Under the pieces are notes generated by a model. The model did no database searches. It was given only the letters and a program-made list of their open reading frames with translations, and had not been told where the DNA came from. Source: Bacteroidota bacterium (GTDB lineage Bacteria > Bacteroidota > Bacteroidia > UBA8524). From it: 64,000 nucleotides of DNA. The translations under genes and the position numbers were made by a program. The stretch is from contig WGMZ01000033.1 of NCBI GenBank assembly GCA_016124735.1, forward strand, positions 62,001 through 126,000. The letters are read 5' to 3'. Numbering within the stretch: the stretch's first letter is position 1; each line of letters opens with the position of its first letter. This document shows positions 8,410-17,892 of this stretch, piece after piece.

Positions 8410-11400
8410 TCAACGAATCAATGTGAGCGTTCCTTTATATCGTACAGGAGCAGCGTAATAGAAGCCATAGTCGAAGATGACATAATAGACTCCCGCTGGT
8501 GCTTCTCTTCCTCCTGAAAGGGTGCCATCCCAGTTGTTTCCGTCTTTTCCTTCGCCATCCTGATCCGATTCAAAGACCAGTTCGCCCCAACGGTTATAAA
8601 TGCGCAGGTGGTAATCAACCTCTCCTTCTATATCAATCTCAAAAACATCATTCGTTCCATCTGCGCTGCCCGGAGTAAATACATTGGGAATGGTGATGTG
8701 GGTCTTATAGTCCAGATTGATATCCTTGCAAAAGGTATCAATGCAACCAAATTTATTGGCGGCAATCAGGCAAATGGTGAAGTCGCCTTTGTCCGGGAAA
8801 TACTGATGACTGGGTTCAAATTGATTCGATCTGTTCCGGGCACCTGAGTTGGGTTGACCAAAATTCCAGCTGTAATAATCAGCTCCCTTCGATAGATTAT
8901 CAAAATACTTTTCGAGAGGCGTGCTGCGCGGGTCAAAATCAAATTCCGAAGCAATCGACACGACAAAAACATTCTTCTTTGCGCTGTCGTAACAAGCACG
9001 GTCCATTGCACCTGGAATGTAGCTTGGATAATAGTCCAGATGGTGCCATCCCGTGTCGCCGATGGAATACTTGACCTTGGGAGCTGAACTTAACAGAGTG
9101 TCTAACCCATGATCATAAACCCATAGGAAACTGGAGTATTTTGGAGAACCCGTATGTTCAATCTGGAAGGGTAAATTTCGACAAACCGTGTCAGGACAGG
9201 TAAAAGAAACCGGTTCGATGGGCAAAACAATCACTTTCCTGGCAATTTGTTTAGGCAACAAGGTATCAGGATATATATAGCTGCAAAACTGATTGTTTTG
9301 GGTTGCTGGATTGTAAATGCTGTCGGCACCGTATAATTGAATATAATAGGTACCCGGTTTCGAATAAAGAAATCGAATATTTGAATCGGCCCTCGTCGGC
9401 AAGGTGGTATTTGCCGAATCTCCCAGATACCAAATCCAATTATTTACGCGGGAAGAGACATTTTTCAGTTCCACTTCAAAAGGAACACATCCGATGGAGT
9501 CTTCCACAAATTCAAAGGCAGGCAATGGCCCGTCGACAAAAACTTTTTTCACAAAAGTGTCGATACAGTTTCTTGAAGTTTGAATTACAAGACGAACATC
9601 AAACTCTCCAAAAGCAGAATAAAAGTGATAGGGATTTTGCAGATAGCTGGGAGTTGATCCATCCCCAAAATCCCAATACCAACCCGTAATTCCTTCGTTC
9701 GAATTGGAATTGATATTAACACTTGAGTCAAAAAACTGGACGATTTCCGAGCATAATATTTTGTCCTTCCCCCGCACTCCCGATAATATCCCGCCAATAT
9801 CCAGGCTGGCGTAGCTGGTATCATAGCAGCCCGAACTATCCAGGGTTACAAGCTGCAATGTATAATATCCGGTATCGCGAAAACATTTGATCGGATGACT
9901 TTGGGTAAAGAAATCGCCATCGGAAAATGTCCACCACATCTTCTCCTTGGTTCCTGACTGAAGCCTTGCGGTATCGCACCAATAATAGGTAGTATCCCCA
10001 TAATATAGCGTGGAATCATTGAAGACAATGCAGTCGTTGATGCAGGGTTCCTTTTTAAATGTAAAGACATTGTTATGCCCAACGGAAAGATCCTCGAAAG
10101 CTACTTTCGAGCAGCCCCGGTTATTGATTAATTCCAGTTTAACCGAATATTTTCCGTTTTTCAAATAGGTATGCTGAAACTGCTGCTGAATCAAATTACC
10201 GCTTATCACATGTATGGTATCAATACTTCCATCTCCCCAGGTCCAGACAGCCATGACCAATGTCGTATCTGAAGTATCTGTGAGGCTCACCTGCGCCTTA
10301 AAAGGTGCACATCCATGGTTGGATTGCAAAGAAAACCCGGGTGAAGGCTCATTGATAATATGGATGTAATTATGATACCATAAAGTATCCCGGCAAACGG
10401 AACCTAAGGTATAGCCCAGACAAGTACTGGGCGAGACGGGTCCCGACTCCAATACCAATCCAACCGTTACAAATCCGCTTGGCTGACTTAATGCCGGATA
10501 GTTCCATGTTGTTAGTCCGGGAAAAAATGTCGGTGCGGCCGCCGAGTCGGGATTGATTTGGAAGTTGTAGCAATTCCCTTGCATGGCAAACGAAAAGGTT
10601 CGATCGACGGCATTGCCCGTGCATGCCTTGTCAATAAAATACTGCAGGGTGATGGTTTCCGGTTTGATATCTCCGACCTGGACTCCGTAGGTTTCCTCCC
10701 AGGAGCAACCTGTAACAGTGTCAGTCAATGTTATTTTCGGACCATAACAGGTATCAACAAGATAAAGGTGTTTGGGAGATACATCGACGGAAAACCGGCA
10801 GTTCAATCCCACATTGATTCCTGCTGCTGTATTGGTGGTGCATGCCGGGCAATATTTGTCGCCAAAGTCCCAAAACCGCTTTATGCCGACCGTGGCCGCA
10901 TAATTACTTTCATCGCAGAAATAGGTGGTATCACCTTTCATGCAGATGGATTTATTTTTAATGTTCACCTTAGCCACCGGACCGTGGACCAAAATGGAAT
11001 CCTTGACAAAGGTACTGATGCAATTTCCGCGGTGAACCGTCACCGTGATATACTTTTTCCCCGGGTCAAATCCTGAGGCGGAAAAGGGATTTCCCTGTCC
11101 CAACGGTAGGGCAATCTGATTCGTGGAATCCCTGAAATACCAGTAATACTGCTCCTTTGGCTCTCCTTTGTCTTCAAAGGTCCAGGTAGAGCCTACACAG
11201 TCATCGTATTTATCCTTAACCACATCAAAGTGTACCGGATCCAGATTGATCAGCCCATTTTGTTGAAAGGAATCCAAACAGCCATTGTTGGATCGAATAA
11301 TCAGCTTAGGGGAAAAAGAGCCAGAATCATAGTAATTGAAACATGCTCCAGACCAATGCACCGAGTCTTTTTTGCCATTACCGAAATCCCAATACCATTT

Positions 11401-12105
11401 TACTTTGGTTGAATCTGTTTGAGTGAGGTTGAACATGCACAAGGCCGCCGTATCGCAGTTCCCATACAGATTGTATCCAAATAGGGCTCTTACATCTTTG
11501 TATATAGTGACGCTCACCGATGAACGATTAATGCAGCCCTTGCTGTCGGTTACTTCCAGATTGATGGTATATTGACCGTCGCGGTTAAATGTGTGGCAGA
11601 CTTTCTTTGCGCTACCCGGATTGAATGAGATATCTGCATCCCCATCTCCCCATAGTATAACCCGTTTTACAATTGGCGAACCAGTGGCACCAGGACTCGA
11701 AAAATCATCTATGCATACACTGTTTTTGCTCAAACAATAATTACTGACCGGATCGACCATCATACTTGCAACAGGCAATGGATGAGCCTGAACGGTGGCT
11801 TTGGCCACACAGGTACTTCCATTTGTAAAGGTCAGAGTTACTTGTATTGACTTCATCCCTGCCTTGGTATACTTTACAAATGGATTCGACTGCGTAGAGC
11901 TTTGTCCATCGCCCAAATCCCACTTATAACTGGCAATGGGACCCCCGGAAACCTGAGCCTGAAAAGAAATGAAATCGTTTAAGCAAACAACCGAATCCGA
12001 TAGAATACTGCATGACTGTGCGTGCAGTTTGAGTGCAGCAAACAGAAACAGGCAAAGAAGGATTATCGGTTTTTTCAAGCAGGGATTTATGGTTATAGAC
12101 TTCAA
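8410..12105 (-). CDS. Large PKD-domain protein with gliding-motility-associated C-terminal (T9SS type B) domain
   Basis: A 1231-residue secreted protein. The signal peptide ends in LKLHAQ, and about nine PKD or PKD-like beta-sandwich repeats follow. Cores visible include YKWDLGDGQSSTQSNP, VILWGDGDADISF, WYWDFGNGKKD, RFWDFGDKYCPAC, AVWTWGDGSID, WWTFSDGDFF, WYWDFGDGSTPSYLQNPYHFY and YSWNFGQPNSG. The last 95 residues (ITIPNVFTPGSADGTNDVF, YNRWGELVFES, WDGTLSGG, PAGVYYVIF) are the gliding-motility-associated C-terminal domain, the type B sorting signal for export by the type IX secretion system. It is probably an adhesin or surface-layer component. Many cysteines in the interior (CCPACTT-like pairs) suggest disulfides. 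It lies downstream of the TonB receptor gene on the same strand, separated by a terminator. Confidence 0.9.
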   Translation of the reverse strand: MKSITINPCLKKPIILLCLFLFAALKLHAQSCSILSDSVVCLNDFISFQAQVSGGPIASYKWDLGDGQSSTQSNPFVKYTKAGMKSIQVTLTFTNGSTCVAKATVQAHPLPVASMMVDPVSNYCLSKNSVCIDDFSSPGATGSPIVKRVILWGDGDADISFNPGSAKKVCHTFNRDGQYTINLEVTDSKGCINRSSVSVTIYKDVRALFGYNLYGNCDTAALCMFNLTQTDSTKVKWYWDFGNGKKDSVHWSGACFNYYDSGSFSPKLIIRSNNGCLDSFQQNGLINLDPVHFDVVKDKYDDCVGSTWTFEDKGEPKEQYYWYFRDSTNQIALPLGQGNPFSASGFDPGKKYITVTVHRGNCISTFVKDSILVHGPVAKVNIKNKSICMKGDTTYFCDESNYAATVGIKRFWDFGDKYCPACTTNTAAGINVGLNCRFSVDVSPKHLYLVDTCYGPKITLTDTVTGCSWEETYGVQVGDIKPETITLQYFIDKACTGNAVDRTFSFAMQGNCYNFQINPDSAAAPTFFPGLTTWNYPALSQPSGFVTVGLVLESGPVSPSTCLGYTLGSVCRDTLWYHNYIHIINEPSPGFSLQSNHGCAPFKAQVSLTDTSDTTLVMAVWTWGDGSIDTIHVISGNLIQQQFQHTYLKNGKYSVKLELINNRGCSKVAFEDLSVGHNNVFTFKKEPCINDCIVFNDSTLYYGDTTYYWCDTARLQSGTKEKMWWTFSDGDFFTQSHPIKCFRDTGYYTLQLVTLDSSGCYDTSYASLDIGGILSGVRGKDKILCSEIVQFFDSSVNINSNSNEGITGWYWDFGDGSTPSYLQNPYHFYSAFGEFDVRLVIQTSRNCIDTFVKKVFVDGPLPAFEFVEDSIGCVPFEVELKNVSSRVNNWIWYLGDSANTTLPTRADSNIRFLYSKPGTYYIQLYGADSIYNPATQNNQFCSYIYPDTLLPKQIARKVIVLPIEPVSFTCPDTVCRNLPFQIEHTGSPKYSSFLWVYDHGLDTLLSSAPKVKYSIGDTGWHHLDYYPSYIPGAMDRACYDSAKKNVFVVSIASEFDFDPRSTPLEKYFDNLSKGADYYSWNFGQPNSGARNRSNQFEPSHQYFPDKGDFTICLIAANKFGCIDTFCKDINLDYKTHITIPNVFTPGSADGTNDVFEIDIEGEVDYHLRIYNRWGELVFESDQDGEGKDGNNWDGTLSGGREAPAGVYYVIFDYGFYYAAPVRYKGTLTLIR

Positions 12106-12134
12106 TTACGCTAATTAAGTTGCCTTTTTCACAG

Positions 12135-12160
12135 AAAAAAACCGCCATTGCTGGCGGTTT
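12135..12160 (-). terminator. Terminator of the 1236-residue TonB receptor gene
   Basis: A perfect 7-bp stem AACCGCC/GGCGGTT with loop ATTGCT is followed on the minus strand by a run of seven T (12135-12141). It starts 23 bases after the stop codon. Confidence 0.85.
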
Positions 12161-12182
12161 TCGAATTTCCGGTTAAATTTAA

Positions 12183-15100
12183 TCAGAAAGTAAGCAGCAG
12201 GCTTAACCGGGTTCTTCTCGGGAGACTATAGTAATCAGGGTTAGCAAGTCTTGCATTGTATAAGTCAACAAAGCTCTGAGCGCTGCCTGCAGACTCAATC
12301 GCCTGGCGACCATTGGCAGAATTCAAGTACCCATCAGTGGAAGCAGATCCGGAATAAGGATGCACGGATACCACATTTTTCACGTTGAGGAAATTTTCAA
12401 TCCACATGGTGACAGTGAAATTAGCTCGTATCAGTTTTCCATCTTTTTTTCCAAGAACCACCGGGAAGTTTTTATACAGATTGATATTGTTATTCAAAGA
12501 CCAGGGCAAACGCGAGCCATTCGGGGTACCGTGAATCGGGCTTCTCAGCGCAATACCTGACTGCGCATCTGGTGTGGCGATCACATTGGATGTAAACGGA
12601 GTTCCTGAAAAGGCGTTGAGCGTAAGACCAATGCCTGCATTTTCGAAAATGGGTTTTCCGGCCACTACTGGTCCTTCGTAGTCTCTTCCTTCTCCAAAAT
12701 TGTGGAAATAGGTCAGCTTGATATTATGACGCGTGTCGAATGACAATGGGAACAAGTTTCTCAAATTTGGTTGTCCGGCAGAAATCAATCCTGACTGAGA
12801 ACCAGTGCCAGAACCGGTTCCATCTGCTATCTGGAAGGTATAGCTTGAATTCAGATAAAAGTGTTTGCGACGAAGCTGGTATTCGGCTCGAATGGATTTT
12901 ACTGTCGACAAGTCGATATTCCCATAAGAAATATAGGAAACCGGAAAGGCCTGATAATAGCGAACCAATTGAATCATATTCCTTTGTTCACGGTAACTGG
13001 CCACCAGACTCAAAGCCGAGGAAGTATTCAAAACCTGACGGAATCCAATTTCATAATCGGTAGTCAGTTGGGGCTTAAGAGCCGGATTATTCAGGACTTT
13101 GGTTGGGTTGTAACGCAGAAAATAATAATCATCGATGGGTGTAAAAACATTGCTCGGACGTTGGGCTAACATATCATAGTAGGCGAAGAAACGTGCAGTG
13201 GAGCTTATTGGAAATTCCACAGAAAACCTTGGAAGCACCATGATTTTGGCTTGATAATCCCGGAAAGAAGCAGTGCCAAGACTTAGATTGTTGGTATTTT
13301 CCAGGTAAGGTTGAATGGTTCCACTGCTCGTTTTTTGAGCCAACAAACTTGGGTCGGATATTGCAATACCGTCGGCATTGAACCAATGGTTTCCATCCCG
13401 GTAACCCACAATCTGAGTAGGATTTTTCATGTCGTTCACATACACGGAATAATCGGATCCGATTCCGGAAGGATGCACCACCGGATTGCCATTGAGTTCT
13501 TTCACCTCAGAAGCAGTGCGCACGGGATAGAGTGAGTATGGGTCTTTGAGTACCTGGGTATTGGCATCGAAGCGTTCTACCCGAAGACCCAAGCGAAGTA
13601 TCATCTGATCAATCTCGATATAATCCTGGGCATACACTGCTGCGTAGAGCGGACGAAATGCACCAATATTCCTTTGGCCCGGGTTATTCAGAAAATCATT
13701 GACCCCAAAATATTTTCCCGTTCTTCTTCCCAAATAATCGTAACCATAATAGCTCACATACTGATTGGAGCCCCCGGTTCCCAAAAGCTCATCTGCATTG
13801 AATAATTTGAGTGATAAATCTGCAGGATTCAATTCGTGCACATTCACATAGGAATTCGGCGTAATTAAATTGCCGTTTGCATCCTTATACCCTCTATCTA
13901 TGAGTGCCTGACGGAGATTTTTTGCAAAATTGCTCACGTTTTGATTGAATGCTAAATTGTAGGAAATTGAATCGCTGAAAACGCCATTGGCATCCTGATG
14001 TAAAATGGGATGATCCTTGTCTAATTCGAGCCCCTGGTTGGCACTTTGAAACATCATTGTCCAAAGATTCATGGCATTCACAGAATAGGCACGGTAGCTT
14101 CTTTGTTCAAGGTACATTCCAATTTTTGCGGTATGTATTCCTTTGCTAATCTCACCCTGAACACTCATACTGAATTGCTGGGTTTGCGATTTTGAAACTC
14201 CCGAATTGATAGATGAACCAACCAATTGGGTACCGGGACTGGTCCACATATTCGAATAAATCCCTGTTGGGTTTTTGCCGTTGAGAAATGCACCTCCATC
14301 TGATGCAATCTGGTTCAGAGATTGAACCTTGGGAGATAAATTGAAATAAGTACTTGCGTAGTTTGCCAGAATTAGGTTGGCGGTATGGGTACGGTCAAAC
14401 GTGACGAGCGTATCCGAATAGCCTTGCAGCTCATAATAATTCTTCACCCAGACTGTATCTCCATTTTCAATGACACGGTAGGCCCCGGATGAACCATTGT
14501 CGACATATTTATAGACCGGTGCACGGAATGCAGTAAACTTACCAATATAGCCATAACGGAAATAATCATCTTGCAAGTTCTGATCTTCTGTTTTGTTCCA
14601 AATACTTTGGTATTGAAGAGATACAGAATACTTCATGCGACGAAGCTGATTTCTTTTTTGTTGCTCTTCGGTAAAATTGGTGAGCAGGTTATGTTCCATA
14701 TTGAGGTACGCAATGCCAGTCCATTGCGTGTTCAAAGGATTTGATTGAGCATTCAGCAGCTGACTGGAATAGGGGGCAATTTTTGAAGCCGTGCGGTTCA
14801 CTACGGCAGCCGCTTCTATACTGATATTTGTCTTTGGACGATATTCCAATTTGTTTAGCCAGGTCAGATTGCTTTGGTCTGCATTGCTTTTTGCTTTGAC
14901 TTTTTGAAAATCCCTGGCTGTTAAAAACTCAGCAGATTTCACAAAACCACTTCCATTTGGAGAAACCTGAATCGGGGTTTCCTGAATCTCCTTTAATTTA
15001 TTCGGGTTGAGCTGGTATATACCAATTGCACTCGGGTTGGGGTCGTGCTGGTACAAGAGGTTGAAATCCATATGAAAGCCCAAAACCATGCGGTTGTAAT

Positions 15101-15893
15101 CCTTATTTTTCACCCGTTTCATGATGAGCGGTCCGCCAAAATTCAAATCAAACTGACTGTAATGGTATTTATCAAACAAACTGGAGCTGATTGCTTCTGC
15201 CGAAAAATATTTTCTGGTTTGCACTGCTATCAAACTTTGTACAACGGCACCTCCCACAAAATCGCCGTATTCCGGTGCCACACCTCCCAACATCACTCCG
15301 ATTTGAGCCAATGAACGCGGAGAAAAATTGATGCGGGCAATAAGCGGCATAGTACCAAGGTAGTAACCCGTAGCACTTGGCCTGGCCCCTTTAATGCTCA
15401 GTCCATTTGGTGTTTTACTTGTTGCAGGTAAGGTATTTATTAAATCGGGCAGAGCTCTGGTAGGCATATGTTTAAGCACATCGTTACCAATGACCGGAGG
15501 ACCTACGTCTTCTATTTTGATGGCGGTATCCAAATCATTTTTCACTCCCACATCAATGGTAATCAAAATATTTGTGGACATTCCCAATCGGAAATTAATG
15601 TAATTTACTTCCCCACCTTTCGCACGAATGCTGCGCTGTTGTTTACCATATCCGGAATAGGAAACTTCAAGAATATAGTAACCCGGAGAAATACCACTTA
15701 AGTAATAGGTTCCATCGCTACCAGTGGTTACTCCGGTAATCATGACGTCTCCATTTTTCAGCACCACAGTGGCGCCAATAAGGGTCTCATTAGTGGTGGA
15801 ATCCTTGACAACGCCTTTTATTTCAGCGGAATTTTGAGCCTGGGCGATCAGCGTAGAACCCAGGAAAACGATAATGTAAATAATCTTGTGCAT
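12183..15893 (-). CDS. TonB-dependent receptor with carboxypeptidase-regulatory N-terminal domain
   Basis: A 1236-residue outer-membrane protein. The signal peptide ends in STLIAQAQ. Residues 22-110 are a carboxypeptidase-regulatory-like domain (AEIKGVVKDSTTNETLIGATVVLKNG, GTYYLSGISPGYYILEVSYSGY). A plug-like segment follows around 130-220 (LPDLINTLPATSKTPNGLSIKGARPSATGYYLG), and the rest is a long beta-barrel with alternating aromatic residues ending in RRTRLSLLLTF, a normal C-terminal barrel strand. Architecture and size fit SusC/OmpA-like transporters of Bacteroidota, but no SusD gene is adjacent, so the substrate cannot be inferred. It has its own terminator, and a 790-base gene-poor region lies upstream. 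Confidence 0.85.
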   Translation of the reverse strand: MHKIIYIIVFLGSTLIAQAQNSAEIKGVVKDSTTNETLIGATVVLKNGDVMITGVTTGSDGTYYLSGISPGYYILEVSYSGYGKQQRSIRAKGGEVNYINFRLGMSTNILITIDVGVKNDLDTAIKIEDVGPPVIGNDVLKHMPTRALPDLINTLPATSKTPNGLSIKGARPSATGYYLGTMPLIARINFSPRSLAQIGVMLGGVAPEYGDFVGGAVVQSLIAVQTRKYFSAEAISSSLFDKYHYSQFDLNFGGPLIMKRVKNKDYNRMVLGFHMDFNLLYQHDPNPSAIGIYQLNPNKLKEIQETPIQVSPNGSGFVKSAEFLTARDFQKVKAKSNADQSNLTWLNKLEYRPKTNISIEAAAVVNRTASKIAPYSSQLLNAQSNPLNTQWTGIAYLNMEHNLLTNFTEEQQKRNQLRRMKYSVSLQYQSIWNKTEDQNLQDDYFRYGYIGKFTAFRAPVYKYVDNGSSGAYRVIENGDTVWVKNYYELQGYSDTLVTFDRTHTANLILANYASTYFNLSPKVQSLNQIASDGGAFLNGKNPTGIYSNMWTSPGTQLVGSSINSGVSKSQTQQFSMSVQGEISKGIHTAKIGMYLEQRSYRAYSVNAMNLWTMMFQSANQGLELDKDHPILHQDANGVFSDSISYNLAFNQNVSNFAKNLRQALIDRGYKDANGNLITPNSYVNVHELNPADLSLKLFNADELLGTGGSNQYVSYYGYDYLGRRTGKYFGVNDFLNNPGQRNIGAFRPLYAAVYAQDYIEIDQMILRLGLRVERFDANTQVLKDPYSLYPVRTASEVKELNGNPVVHPSGIGSDYSVYVNDMKNPTQIVGYRDGNHWFNADGIAISDPSLLAQKTSSGTIQPYLENTNNLSLGTASFRDYQAKIMVLPRFSVEFPISSTARFFAYYDMLAQRPSNVFTPIDDYYFLRYNPTKVLNNPALKPQLTTDYEIGFRQVLNTSSALSLVASYREQRNMIQLVRYYQAFPVSYISYGNIDLSTVKSIRAEYQLRRKHFYLNSSYTFQIADGTGSGTGSQSGLISAGQPNLRNLFPLSFDTRHNIKLTYFHNFGEGRDYEGPVVAGKPIFENAGIGLTLNAFSGTPFTSNVIATPDAQSGIALRSPIHGTPNGSRLPWSLNNNINLYKNFPVVLGKKDGKLIRANFTVTMWIENFLNVKNVVSVHPYSGSASTDGYLNSANGRQAIESAGSAQSFVDLYNARLANPDYYSLPRRTRLSLLLTF

Positions 15894-16088
15894 AGCAATA
15901 ACTTTTGAGCCCTTGAACTGGTCTTGGGTGGTTCAACAAAAAGTCCCCCTGCAGTGCACCGCATACGAATTTCATTTAGCCTAAGAGGCTATCTTTCAAT
16001 AAGTTATTTGGGGTTAAAAACTATTATATAAACGCGAACCGCAACGCATAAGGTTGTAGAATCGCTGCATGAATATTTATAGAATAAA

Positions 16089-16286
16089 TTAAGTGTTTGA
16101 TTTTGTGCCATTTAAATTCACAAAAAGATCCCCTTTAATTCCATTTTGTAGGTACAGTTTTCTGATATGACGATTATTTTCCATTAAATAATCAGATAAC
16201 TCACCCATTGCTCCCTTCTCTTCATCAATAATTCTTTTTGCTTGAACCAAAATGCTTCTCCCATTCTCACTGCCCTGTTTCTCCAA
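16089..16286 (-). CDS. Short hypothetical protein, doubtful
   Basis: A 65-codon frame beginning MEKQGSENGRS and containing ELSDYLMENNRHIRKLYLQNG. Codon use resembles the neighbours and the composition is protein-like (charged, no low complexity). However, there is no recognisable family, no clear promoter, and no operon partner. It could be a small cytoplasmic protein or a decayed gene remnant. Confidence 0.3.
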   Translation of the reverse strand: MEKQGSENGRSILVQAKRIIDEEKGAMGELSDYLMENNRHIRKLYLQNGIKGDLFVNLNGTKSNT

Positions 16287-16389
16287 AGAAACTCACTGCA
16301 GCCAAACATACGAGAACCAAAAAATTCAAGGCCGCACGAAGCTTACCTATTTCATGCAGCTTGAGATGTTATTTTACGCTGGCGTCAGC

Positions 16390-16520
16390 AATAGGCGCCT
16401 GGCTTCCGATCCGAAATTTATCGGGAGGGCACCCGCCGCCTGACGGAGTGTCTGTCCCGCAGGTGCGGGATAGCGGAGGAAGGCTTAGCGGATCATGGAG
16501 GAAGCAAGCGCGATTTTTTT
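16390..16520. repeat. GC-rich intergenic hairpin element (REP-like candidate)
   Basis: This stretch is markedly richer in GC than its surroundings. It contains a perfect hairpin TCCCGC-AGGT-GCGGGA (16455-16470) flanked by short purine-rich units (GCGGAGGAAGG, GGAGGAAGC) and ends in a T-rich run. No coding frame is visible. Composition and structure suggest a dispersed intergenic repeat, but only one copy is in this window. Confidence 0.4.
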
Positions 16521-16681
16521 CTTTCTTTTTTCTAAAAAAAGGAATGAATTAAATGAGAGATTAATCGAATAACGAACAGTCCGTTTGAATGCAAAGCAAT
16601 CTGGATTTTCGAATCAAAATCACATACACATCTCATTTGCTTCTGGTCAAATACAGGGCTATATTCGGCCAAATTTGAAGC

Positions 16682-17854
16682 ATGATGAATAAAATTATTA
16701 CCGGGATCTTCGGAGTTGCTGCCCTGCTGCACAGTCTTCCATCCGGAGCGCAAACATTTAAAAACAAAGAAGGTGGACATATTGAATTCACCGTAGTAAA
16801 AGATTTAGACAAAACTGAAGTTGCCAATCAATACCGCAGTTCCACCTGCTGGAGTTTCTCTTCCCTTTCATTTTTCGAATCGGAAATCCTGCGGATAAGC
16901 GAGAAGAGAGTCAACCTTTCCGAGATGTTTGTGGTCAACCATATTTACCGCGATAAAGCCGACCGTTATGTGCGCATGCACGGAAACGGAACCTTTGCCG
17001 CCGGCGGAGGGTTTCCCGATGCGCTTTATGTAATGAAGAATTACGGAATGGTTCCTGAATCCGCCTATCCCGGAAAACTGGTCGACCCGGAAAACCATAT
17101 TCATTGGGAGATGGACAATGTTTTAAAATCGATCGTTGACGCAGTAATTGCGAATAAAAATGGAAAATTAAGCCCTGTTTGGAAGGATGCTTATACGGCA
17201 TCTCTCGACAGTTATTTAGGTGCCTTACCTGAAAAATTTGAAACAGAAGGCAGCTCTTATACTCCAAAAACATACATGGAGTCTTTAAAAATCAATCCAG
17301 ATGATTACATCGTTCTGACGAGCTTCTCACATCATCCATTCTATAGCCAGTTTGTATTGGAAGTGCCGGATAACTGGGCGGCCCAAAGTGTTTACAACGT
17401 ACCCCTGGCGGATTTTAGAGACATCATGAATTACTCGATCGACAAAGGGTACACTTTTGCCTGGGCGGCGGACGTAAGTGAATACGGTTTTAACTGGAAA
17501 AATGGGGTCGCCATTGTTCCTCAAAATGGTTGGGAATACCGTCCAAGCAAAAGCCTAATCGACAGTTTGACGGATTATCCGGTTGTACAGATGACCATCA
17601 CACAGGAAAACCGTCAAGTCGCTTTTGACAACTACGAAACACAAGATGATCATGGGATGCATATTACGGGCATCGTAAAAGATCAAAACGGAACACTTTA
17701 TTACAAAGTGAAAAACTCCTGGGGCACCAAAAGCAATGATTGCGATGGCTATCTGTATGCTTCAGAAGCTTATGTTCTTTATAAATCTACTGGCATTATG
17801 CTGCATAAAGATGCGATTCCTTCTTCTATCCGAAAGAAGATGGGGATTAAATAA
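16682..17854 (+). CDS. Secreted C1-type cysteine peptidase (bleomycin hydrolase / PepC-like)
   Basis: A 390-residue protein with a signal peptide ending in LPSGAQ, followed by a papain-fold peptidase of the C1B type. The oxyanion glutamine and nucleophile are in NQYRSSTCWSFSS (Gln50, Cys56). The catalytic histidine is in DDHGMHITGI (His327) and the asparagine in KVKNSWGTKS (Asn345). The long insertion between Cys and His, including KTYMESLKINPDDYIVLTSF and FAWAADVSEYG, is typical of bleomycin hydrolases/aminopeptidase C, which trim peptides from the N-terminus. Unlike cytoplasmic PepC it is predicted to be exported, so it probably degrades peptides in the periplasm or outside. It is monocistronic, with a strong terminator 10 bases beyond the stop. 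Confidence 0.9.
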   Translation: MMNKIITGIFGVAALLHSLPSGAQTFKNKEGGHIEFTVVKDLDKTEVANQYRSSTCWSFSSLSFFESEILRISEKRVNLSEMFVVNHIYRDKADRYVRMHGNGTFAAGGGFPDALYVMKNYGMVPESAYPGKLVDPENHIHWEMDNVLKSIVDAVIANKNGKLSPVWKDAYTASLDSYLGALPEKFETEGSSYTPKTYMESLKINPDDYIVLTSFSHHPFYSQFVLEVPDNWAAQSVYNVPLADFRDIMNYSIDKGYTFAWAADVSEYGFNWKNGVAIVPQNGWEYRPSKSLIDSLTDYPVVQMTITQENRQVAFDNYETQDDHGMHITGIVKDQNGTLYYKVKNSWGTKSNDCDGYLYASEAYVLYKSTGIMLHKDAIPSSIRKKMGIK

Positions 17855-17864
17855 AATAATCCGA

Positions 17865-17892
17865 GGCGCTCAAATTTGAGCGCCTTTTTTTT
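17865..17892 (+). terminator. Terminator of the C1-type peptidase gene, overlapping the convergent receptor gene
   Basis: A perfect 20-base palindrome GGCGCTCAAATTTGAGCGCC (17865-17884) followed by eight T. Its right part encodes the last codons (Lys-Gly-Ala-Gln-Ile-stop) of the TonB receptor on the opposite strand, whose TGA lies inside the palindrome. Confidence 0.92.

Larger units (their letters stand above)
15894..16681. other. 788-base gene-poor region
   Basis: This contains one doubtful short reading frame (16089-16286, minus) and a GC-rich hairpin element around 16390-16520. The stretch 15894-16088, directly upstream of the TonB receptor gene, should hold its promoter, but I find no clear TAnnTTTG element on that strand. 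Nothing else is recognisable. Confidence 0.5.
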
